From an uncultured Oceanobacillus sp. (GTDB taxonomy: Bacteria; Bacillota; Bacilli; Bacillales; Amphibacillaceae), in assembly GCA_938004015.1 (NCBI GenBank), contig CALKWU010000063.1, positions 1-14,008 on the forward strand: a stretch of DNA of 14,008 nucleotides, written 5' to 3'. Numbering within the stretch: position 1 is the first letter of the stretch; each line of letters begins with the position of its first letter. This document shows positions 7,203 to 14,008 of the stretch, in pieces. The notes under the pieces were generated by a model. That model worked only from the letters and a program-made list of their open reading frames with translations, had not been told where the DNA came from and did not search any database. The position numbers and the translations under genes are program-made.

Positions 7203-10200
7203 TTATTCAAGCTCGACCATCATCTTTGCCACTTTCCCATTCCGTATATCGAATGCTTTCGCTCCAGTGATGGTCGGAGCCGAAATGACTTGTTCGTTCC
7301 CGTTACGGTCAATGATTGTATACTTGACTGGAACTGCCCCCTCTTCACCAAACGTATCTTTTCTGCTTTCATTTTGATAGATCACTTCAAGGAAACCGTT
7401 CCATGCTCTTTGAACAACCAACTTGGCAATGTTGGTTGCAAACGGAACTCCAGTTTTCCATTTTCCCAATTGTATGTGAATGGTCGTTTTCCTATAAACA
7501 TCAACATCCACATATTCAAGAACTCCACCGTCGACCCGCTTAACCGGGCAACAAAGCCGCGACCATGGAGTTGTGGATCTGGATTCGCGCTGCTTGCAAT
7601 AAAAGATGAGTTTTCCAAGATGCTTCTGCCATATTGATTCGGATCTAAAAATGGCACAAGCGCTGTTCGGATATCTTGGAAAAATGATTCGGCCAGTCCT
7701 TGTCTCAACACCTCAAGCAAATACTTGTATTCCATATGCATAAAAATCGATTCATTCTCCAACCAACCCGGTGTGAAAAACTTAGCCCGACCAAGTTCTA
7801 TTGGTTCGTCTGCAATGGGCATGCTTGTTTTGTACATCCCCAATTTTTCATCAAAGATATCGGAGTTTTTCACTGCCCGATAGATCGCTTCAGCCTCTTC
7901 TTTCCTTTCACTTAGTTTCATTTTTTTAACAACACCCTCTAAAAATGGCGTAACGGCACGAGGTTGAAGTTGTAAAATTGCGCTTGGATCATCACTTTCA
8001 CTTGTTGCTTCAAAGTAAAAGTAGGTTGGGACAAGCCCATTTTCGTTATACGTTTCCACATGTTTTAATGCCCGTTCCACCCGTCCTTTAAAAACACGTA
8101 ATATGTCCAGCGCTTTTTCGGTGGAAAGTTCAAAGTTTTCACCGCTAATTCCATGTCGAATCGCTTCCCGATATGCCTCCCTCATTTCGCTGACTTCTTT
8201 CCAGTAAGTTAAACTGTCTTCTTCATTCGTTTGGACGGAAGAGCGAATCTTTTCAGCAAGCGGAACGATTAAATTACGGGCTTCCATTGGAAAGATTATT
8301 TTTCCATCGGATACTCTTCCAGCTTCTTCCAACAACATGAGAAGGCGTTTCAATTCGTAAAGTTCTGATGTACTAGAACCCAGCATTCCAGGTAATCCAT
8401 TCAAAGCATCATTCCAACCCGGTTTATCAGCTTCCATTTCAATCCCCAACCCAAAGGGAGCGATGGTCGCGGTTTTAATTGCCGCAAGCAACATCAGTTT
8501 TGAAAATAAATTCGTTTCATATATTTTCCCGTTGCCGTATTGACTTCTTACCCAGAGATCGCCTGTCGTCTCCAATGATTGCTGTTTTGCTTCATCGATT
8601 GCGACGGCTTCGTACTGGCGCAATTTCCCTTCAGTATGGACATATTTTTGATCACGTGGTTTCACATAGGCAGGACTATCGAAGAACCGATACTTTGTTC
8701 CAAAAAACAAATCATTCGCTTTGTCGGGATATATCGCTAAATAACTATCGATCAAATCCAAGTTATACGTCCAATGGTCGATCCAAAATCCTTCTCCATG
8801 TTCTGCCGCCAACGACTCTTCTGCAACCGATAAAATTTCCGTTAATAATTGTTCAAAAGGAAGATTCAGTTCTACTTCTTCCTGCATGATCAACTTAAAG
8901 ATATCTCCTGGTGCAAATGGTTCCATCAATCGTTTCCGCAATTTTTCTGCTTGAAGCGATGTAAGTCCATAAACGGAAAAATCAATGTCGATATCTTGTA
9001 TTGTGTACTGAACTTCCTTAATGACAAGCGGATTGTAACCATCCAGTTGAATAAGATTGACAAAATGTTTGATATTGTAGTCCTTAATTTGCGGATGGAA
9101 CAAGACATCCAATCGCCGATTTTGATTGATGTCACGGTAATTCCCATTCCCTTGGGAATAGTAGGTCGGACTGATGGTGAAAAAGTTGTAATCCCTTTCC
9201 AGGTCACCGTGTTTGCGGGAATAAAGATAGAAAACATGTTGACGATCCTTATGTTTAAAAAAATGCGGAACCCCACCACGTAGACCATTATCCAAATAAT
9301 TTTGTTTTACATAGGCATCAAATAAATGTTCAGTCGTTTCTGTTTTCACATGGTCCGTTAGTTTTTGTACAATCGATTTTGCTTGTCGCTTATATTCCAG
9401 CATGTTTTTACTCGTGAACTTATCACGAATGAACTCTTGTATAATCCCTCTATTTTCTGCGTAGCCAATCAATGTGACAATCCGCATACTCTCTTCAGGA
9501 TGGAGTTTTCTCGCAACAGGTGTAAAACCGCAGGAAACTTTATTCGTTGAAATTTGTCCTTGTTTTTGCAGACGAGCAAGAGAGTTTTGTTGAAAATGAA
9601 CTGGATGTTGCAGTGTCAAGTCATTTCCAAAAATCAACGCCCGATCATAAATCGGTTCGACAATCTCGTCTTTATCGTTATCGAATACAATGAGGCTCGT
9701 ATAAAAATTACCGTCATGGATTTCGGAAACATTAGCCGTATCCTCTGTGCTTCCTCGTAAATGATAGAAATTGAATTGGTTATTGATCGTTTCAACATCA
9801 AACCAACTTTTTAACGTGTTCCCGAGCTCCTTATAAGCAGCATTGTTCAACCCACTTGGAAGAATCGTTGCTAGTCCGTCGACTAATTCCATATCGAGTA
9901 CTTTTCCACTTGTATTTTTCAATGAGACGTCACGAACGAGTCCTGCTAAAGGCGCGTGGGGGAGTATGAAATATTCTACTGTTAAAACTAGACCACGTTT
10001 CTCATTCCGATAATTCAACTCAATATGATTCATACCAATCGTCAACGTTTCCTGGACGGTTTCATGATCTCTGATAATAGAAAACGGCTCAAATACAGAA
10101 ATATCATCGCCATCGATCATTTTTACAAACGTTCTGAACCCTTGAACCGGAACCATTTGATATGATTTGTCAGCAGGGAAAAACTCTGTAATCGCAGAAT

Positions 10201-10366
10201 CTTTATCACGGATACCGAATCCTGCCATCGCTTGCCCGCGATTAATATAAAATGCCCAAAGCGGGATGCCATCTTCCCCTACAATTCCTGGTAAAAAACT
10301 TGAAAATGGATGGAATTCCTGAAAATTTTCGATTACAAATTCATGGTTGTCTGTCAATGTAAACAT
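7203..10366 (-). pseudogene. Clan GH-Q glycoside phosphorylase (GH94/GH149/GH161-like), frameshift near C-terminus
   Basis: The ATG at 10366 has AAAGGTGG seven bases upstream. The main frame gives 994 residues and stops at 7382 after GTVSLK. The coding sense continues in the next frame (VIYQNESRKDTFGEEG... to KVAKMMVELE, stop TAA 7203-7205). One base (mod 3) therefore seems missing near 7385-7395, and the restored length is about 1054 residues. The protein resembles large cellobiose-phosphorylase-like enzymes. PGWNDALNGLPG at 649-660 matches the catalytic-Asp loop of GH94 (D653 the likely general acid), and LHGRGFVARLSGST at 933-946 matches a conserved C-terminal block. Such enzymes split beta-glucosidic bonds with phosphate to give alpha-glucose-1-phosphate. 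Length and sequence style point to GH161 (beta-1,3-oligoglucan phosphorylases) more than GH94, but I cannot confirm this. It has no signal peptide, so it acts in the cytoplasm. The frameshift removes only a C-terminal beta-domain, so activity might survive. Whether it is real or an error is open. Confidence 0.82.
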
Positions 10367-10387
10367 ATTGATGCCACCTTTTTGAAA

Positions 10388-12175
10388 TTACACCTTAAAT
10401 GTATTAACAAGTCCTTGTAATTCACTAGCCTTATTGCTAAGGATATCCAATGATTCAGATATAGCTTCCATTGAGGCAAATTGCTCTTCGGCAGCAGCTG
10501 TCACTTCCTGTGATTTTCCAGCAGCTTCTTCCGATATACTCGTAATCGAATCGATCATTTCAACCATTTTTTCTGTATGTTCGGATACAAGTTCAACAAT
10601 CGCCCGGACGTCTTGCGAATTGACATTCACTTCACCGATACGCTCTAATATCCCACTGAAGAACGAATACGTCTCTTCCATCATTTGACGACCTTTTTCC
10701 ACGGTTTTTGTACCGTCCAGCATCGATTCGTCTACATTCTTTACTTCTAATTGAATTTCTTCAATAATCGTTTTAATATCATCTGTCGCACTCATCGACT
10801 GATCGGCAAGGTTCCGTATCTCATCAGCGACAACCGCAAACCCTCGTCCTTGTTCACCAGCCCTTGCCGCTTCAATAGCAGCATTGAGCGCCAATAAATT
10901 CGTTTGACTTGAAATATCCGTAATCAAAGTGACAATTTCCTCGATTTTCTCTGACTTTTCACCGAGTGCCGCAACAATTTGTTGACTGTTCAACACGTTT
11001 TGTTGAATCTCGTTCATTTGCGCAGCTGTATTCGAAACAATTTCTTGTCCGGATTTAGCTTGTTCATTTGTCGTTAAGGCAAGATCGGCGACAGATGTCA
11101 TCAGTTTCGCCACGCGTTCCATTTCTGCAGAAATATCTTTAATTTGCCGGTTGGCATCGGCAGCATGCATGACTTGTTTTTCTGTTCCATTCGTCACTTC
11201 TTGAATCGCTAAGGAAATTTGTTCAGAGGCGTATTTTGTGTCTTCTGCATGGGTTGCCGCGTGTTGTGAAGCACTTGCCACGATATCGGCATGTTTTAAG
11301 CAATCACGGATCAACGTTTTTAATCTCTCAGTCATTTGATTAAAGTCTATTGTCAATCGACCGATTTCATCCTTGTTTTTTACAATGATCGCTTCTGTCG
11401 TCAAATCTCCTTTAGCGACCTGTCTAACCGTCGTAGAGATTGACTTTAAAGGTCGTGATAGATGTTGACTGAAAAATAATCCGATAAATAGCAACAATAA
11501 AAGAATGAAAACGATGGAAATGGTCAATATCACTACCGATTCGGCAACCAATTGATTGGATTCTTCTGAAGCACGTCTTGCTTCGAGTAGATTCATGTCG
11601 ACGAGTTTCCCTAAATGGCCTTCAACGATTTCTATTTGCTGTCTCGAAGTTTTGATCATTTCCGTTGCTTCATCGGTATGTGAAGCACGTGACAACGCTA
11701 AAACTTGATCATGGACTTCTAGATAATCGTCCCATTCTTGTCGAAATTGTTCATATACTGTCTGCTCTTCCGTTGAAGTGATGACTTCTTCATACTCTAA
11801 AAACAAATCGTCGAGGTTCGCAATAATCAGATCCAACCGTTCTTCAATATCGTCTAATTCTCCCAATTGTTCCGCAGTGGCATAGAATAATTGGAAAGCC
11901 ACGACTTGTTCCACTAGAAATCGCATTTCACTCAGTGTCGAAACGGAAGGCAACCAAACTTCTTCCAATTCCGCTGATTGGTCATTGATTGAGTACATAC
12001 CATATAAGGTATAAGTTCCGAAACTGGCGACCAATAGGAAAACAGCAGCAAAAACAATTAATATCTTCTTGCCAACTGAATTCACCACTCCAATTGCTTT
12101 TTCCGATTGGTCTTTCCGTCGTATTTTTTTTGCAATACCTTTCATATTGAATTTGCGTTTTTGTTTTATCATCAT
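10388..12175 (-). CDS. Methyl-accepting chemotaxis protein embedded in the sugar operon
   Basis: An in-frame ATG exists at 12202, but ATG 12175 has AAAGAGG five bases upstream and gives MMIKQKRK, so I place the start there (595 residues). Numbered from the 12202 ATG, the first membrane span is at about 47-69. An extracellular helical region of about 150 residues (70-218, four-helix-bundle style) follows, then the second span at 219-244 and a HAMP domain from about 245 to 300. A long cytoplasmic coiled-coil comes last, with the hairpin tip NLLALNAAIEAARAGEQGRG at 435-454. This is the universal CheA/CheW contact region. No PAS or dCache domain and no C-terminal tether are seen. The gene ends 21 bases before the phosphorylase, so they are almost surely co-transcribed. 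A receptor for the sugars handled by this operon, direct or via the ABC binding protein, is a fair inference. Confidence 0.93.
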   Translation of the reverse strand: MMIKQKRKFNMKGIAKKIRRKDQSEKAIGVVNSVGKKILIVFAAVFLLVASFGTYTLYGMYSINDQSAELEEVWLPSVSTLSEMRFLVEQVVAFQLFYATAEQLGELDDIEERLDLIIANLDDLFLEYEEVITSTEEQTVYEQFRQEWDDYLEVHDQVLALSRASHTDEATEMIKTSRQQIEIVEGHLGKLVDMNLLEARRASEESNQLVAESVVILTISIVFILLLLLFIGLFFSQHLSRPLKSISTTVRQVAKGDLTTEAIIVKNKDEIGRLTIDFNQMTERLKTLIRDCLKHADIVASASQHAATHAEDTKYASEQISLAIQEVTNGTEKQVMHAADANRQIKDISAEMERVAKLMTSVADLALTTNEQAKSGQEIVSNTAAQMNEIQQNVLNSQQIVAALGEKSEKIEEIVTLITDISSQTNLLALNAAIEAARAGEQGRGFAVVADEIRNLADQSMSATDDIKTIIEEIQLEVKNVDESMLDGTKTVEKGRQMMEETYSFFSGILERIGEVNVNSQDVRAIVELVSEHTEKMVEMIDSITSISEEAAGKSQEVTAAAEEQFASMEAISESLDILSNKASELQGLVNTFKV

Positions 12176-12332
12176 TACTTCCTCTTTTTTTACGATATTC
12201 ATTCAGGTAGCCATTCAAAGGCAAGTGAATGGAATGTTGCGGCAAGCCGTAAATATCTATACCGTTTTACCCACATTCCATACACCGATTCTCTTTTTCT
12301 GTAATGGTTTTCGCAAAAAGGAAAGCTGGGAA
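12176..12332 (-). promoter_or_regulatory. Probable regulatory gap between lacI-type gene and MCP
   Basis: This is the longest gap inside the cluster. It contains an 8-bp perfect inverted repeat TGGAATGT (12230-12237) with ACATTCCA (12273-12280). Between the arms is an imperfect 22-bp palindrome at 12249-12270 (GTAAA...TTTAC). TTTTCGCAAAA lies at 12308-12318, with symmetric TTTT/AAAA arms. A 10-bp direct repeat CGATTCTCTT occurs at 12286-12295 and 12336-12345. Any of these could be a LacI-family operator controlling a second promoter for the MCP-phosphorylase-kinase-GH1 part. I could not identify convincing -35/-10 boxes, a sigma-D motif or a good cre site. Confidence 0.35.
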
Positions 12333-13334
12333 TCACGATTCTCTTAAAACCAGCTCACAATCGATGAAAGCCGGTTTAATTTCAACATTCTTGTTGATCA
12401 AGTCATTCAGTATATTAGCAGCCAACTGACCAAGACGATCTTTATATTGCCTGACCGTCGACAGTTTTGGGCTGCTGTAACGACAAGCGTCGATGTCATC
12501 ACAACCGATGATACGGATGTCTTCAGGAACACGGAGCCCTGCTTCTCTTACTGCCCTTATAGCACCAAAAGCCATCAAGTCGGAAGTGGCGAAAACCGCT
12601 TTAGGATAAGGCTTTGTTTCCAACATTTTTTTCATCGCCCGATAACCGCTTTCTTCATAGTAGTCACCATATTGCATCCATTTTTCATTAATTTCCATTC
12701 CGAGTTGCTGCATCGTTTCGACAAAACCTTTTTTCCGATTTCTCGCCACTGCAGAATTTCGTTCACGACCGATAAACCCGATATCCCGAATGCCATTGGA
12801 ATATAGTGATTGGACAACTTTTCGTGATAAGTTCACATTATCTGTCATCACATAGCTGGATCTTGGGCCATCCAGTTCAATATCAATGCCAACACAAGGA
12901 ATCTCGCTCTTCACAAGTTCCTCCACCGCTTCTTCCACTTCATCGCCAGCTATGATCAGACATCCTTCCACATGGTAATATCTGCATCTTGCCAAGTAAC
13001 TTCCACCATCATAATCAAATCCTTCATCTGAGAACATGATGATGTCATAACCCAATTTACCGATTGCTGTTTTAAAATGGGTAATCACCTCATTGAAAAA
13101 TGGATGGGTAAAATCGACATTTATTTTCCCGGCATAAATCAAACCAATCAATTTCGACTTTTTCGTTGCGAGTGTTCTTGCCGTAAATCTCGGCTGATAC
13201 TCATGTTCTTTAATGACATCCAAAACTTTCTTTTTCGTTTCTTCACTGACTCCACTATAGTTATTCATTACTTTTGATACAGTTGATGGAGAAACCCCAG
13301 CCATTTCTGCGATATTTCTAATGGTTAAATTCAT
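12333..13334 (-). CDS. LacI/GalR-family transcriptional regulator
   Basis: This 333-residue protein has the classic layout. An N-terminal LacI-type helix-turn-helix covers residues 4-25 (TIRNIAEMAGVSPSTVSKVM), followed by the hinge helix and a periplasmic-binding-protein-like effector domain from about residue 60 (KLIGLIYAGKINVDFTHPFF). ATSDLMAFGAIRAVREAGLRVPEDI and GCDDID are the usual late-domain blocks. The start is firm because the helix-turn-helix begins at residue 4, although the ribosome site is weak (GAGAAAG two bases upstream, AAGGTG thirteen upstream). It starts 45 bases after the ABC permease stop and is probably in the same transcript. It likely represses the sugar cluster and responds to an oligosaccharide or a phosphorylated intermediate. 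The effector cannot be read from sequence. Confidence 0.93.
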   Translation of the reverse strand: MNLTIRNIAEMAGVSPSTVSKVMNNYSGVSEETKKKVLDVIKEHEYQPRFTARTLATKKSKLIGLIYAGKINVDFTHPFFNEVITHFKTAIGKLGYDIIMFSDEGFDYDGGSYLARCRYYHVEGCLIIAGDEVEEAVEELVKSEIPCVGIDIELDGPRSSYVMTDNVNLSRKVVQSLYSNGIRDIGFIGRERNSAVARNRKKGFVETMQQLGMEINEKWMQYGDYYEESGYRAMKKMLETKPYPKAVFATSDLMAFGAIRAVREAGLRVPEDIRIIGCDDIDACRYSSPKLSTVRQYKDRLGQLAANILNDLINKNVEIKPAFIDCELVLRES

Positions 13335-13379
13335 TGCTTTCTCATTACACCTTAATCTAAAAGTTTATTACTCCTGTTT

Positions 13380-14008
13380 TCACGACTTGACAGCTCCTTC
13401 AGTGATACTTGAGATGAACAGTCGATTGAATAGAAGGAATACAACAATTAACGGGACAGTTGCCCAAAACACTCCTGATAAGAGCATGCCGAAATCGACC
13501 TTAAACGTATTGTTCAACGAGGCTAGAGCCACTTGAATCGTGTACATTTCAGGATCCCGTAGCACTGTAAATTGCCATAGGAATTCTCCCCATGTTCCGG
13601 TAAAGACGATAATCCCTAACGTGGCAAATGCCGGAAGAATGATCGGCAACACAATTTTACGATAAATCATTGAATTGGATGCTCCATCTAATTTTGCCGC
13701 TTCTATCAATTCATCGGATACAGATTCACTGATGTATTGCCTCATAAGAAATATCCCTAATGGATTCAAGAAGAATAAAATCATTACTCCTTGCAATGTA
13801 TCCAATAATCCGGCTTTCGCAATAATAAAATATTGTGGAATCAACCCTAATTGAGGCGGGATGACCATTGTTAACAAGATTGCAATAAATAGTACATTTT
13901 TCCCTGGAAACTTAAATTTTGCAAAAGCAAATCCAGCCAAAGAACTGATGAACAGAACGACAATCGTAACGATTGTACAAAGCACAAACGAGTTCCACAT
14001 CGCTCCAA
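13380..14008 (-). CDS. Sugar ABC transporter permease, MalG-type (CUT1), N-terminus cut by window edge
   Basis: The frame is open to the right edge, giving 208 residues plus a partial codon. In-frame Gly-Ala precede the Met at 14000, and MWNSFVLCTI matches the internal LWNS motif of this family, so the true start lies outside the window. The EAA loop that docks on the ATPase is intact: DELIEAAKLDGASNSMIYRK, followed by IVLPIILP. About five membrane spans remain, and the C-terminus ITEGAVKS is the usual end of MalG-like permeases. These work with a second permease, a lipid-anchored binding protein and an MsmK/MalK-type ATPase to import oligosaccharides. The other subunits would lie to the right. 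Its place ahead of the lacI-type gene and the cytoplasmic glycosidases suggests import of beta-gluco-oligosaccharides without phosphorylation. Confidence 0.93.
   Translation of the reverse strand, partial: GAMWNSFVLCTIVTIVVLFISSLAGFAFAKFKFPGKNVLFIAILLTMVIPPQLGLIPQYFIIAKAGLLDTLQGVMILFFLNPLGIFLMRQYISESVSDELIEAAKLDGASNSMIYRKIVLPIILPAFATLGIIVFTGTWGEFLWQFTVLRDPEMYTIQVALASLNNTFKVDFGMLLSGVFWATVPLIVVFLLFNRLFISSITEGAVKS

Noticed and set aside
7385..7400. Programmed ribosomal frameshift in the phosphorylase
   Set aside because: No slippery heptamer, internal Shine-Dalgarno or downstream structure is seen; a plain indel is simpler.
8479..9283. Plus-strand frames of 136 and 144 codons opposite the phosphorylase
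   Set aside because: They are shadows of the long phosphorylase gene, with no ribosome sites and unnatural composition.
12286..12320. CcpA cre site in the lacI-MCP gap
   Set aside because: The best candidates miss the conserved TG...CA ends or the central CG, so I do not call it.
12176..12332. Sigma-D (flagellar) promoter for the MCP
   Set aside because: A TAAA is present, but no GCCGATAA-like -10 follows at the required spacing.

Overview
The window looks like a low-GC Gram-positive chromosome, most likely a member of the Bacillaceae. The reasons are strong AGGAGG-type ribosome binding sites, three TTG starts, AT-rich spacers, SpoVK/CbxX-like AAA modules, a LacI-type regulator and an MCP. 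The species cannot be named. Every gene I can support is on the minus strand, so transcription runs from right to left. I see no rRNA, tRNA, CRISPR array or complete insertion sequence.

Region A (14008 down to about 4548) is a carbohydrate-utilisation cluster. In transcription order it holds a MalG-type ABC sugar permease (cut by the window edge), a LacI-family regulator, a methyl-accepting chemotaxis protein, a very large clan GH-Q glycoside phosphorylase (GH94/GH149/GH161-like, about 1054 residues, with a frameshift near its C-terminus), a ROK-family sugar kinase and a GH1 enzyme. The GH1 enzyme carries the Ser-Lys-Tyr signature of 6-phospho-beta-glucosidases. A textbook rho-independent terminator closes the set. 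My reading is that beta-linked gluco-oligosaccharides are imported by the ABC system and shortened by phosphorolysis. The remaining beta-glucoside would be phosphorylated in the cytoplasm by the ROK kinase and split by the phospho-type GH1. That would be a PTS-independent phospho-beta-glucoside route with its own chemoreceptor. Substrate and linkage are inferred.

Region B (about 4547 to 3882) is an AT-rich spacer. It holds the 3' end of an unidentified reading frame, possibly a transposase relic, and two adjacent hairpins. Region C (3881 to 2859) holds a single-domain CheY-like response regulator translationally coupled (ATGA overlap) to a PilZ-domain gene with the c-di-GMP-binding motifs. 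The PilZ gene is frameshifted in its second half. A small hairpin and T-run terminator follows.

Region D (2849 to 1) has a plausible sigma-A promoter, then a small multi-spanning membrane protein, then a long AAA protein that runs off the left edge. The AAA protein has an N-terminal beta-helix-like part and two tandem CbxX/CfqX (SpoVK-type) ATPase modules. The membrane-protein and AAA reading frames are in the same frame, separated by a single TAG codon and 9 nt.

The most notable features are the inferred PTS-independent sugar route, the chemoreceptor embedded in the sugar operon, the beta-helix plus twin AAA architecture with its in-frame amber junction, and two frameshifts that both behave as the loss of one base (mod 3) and may be either real or assembly errors.
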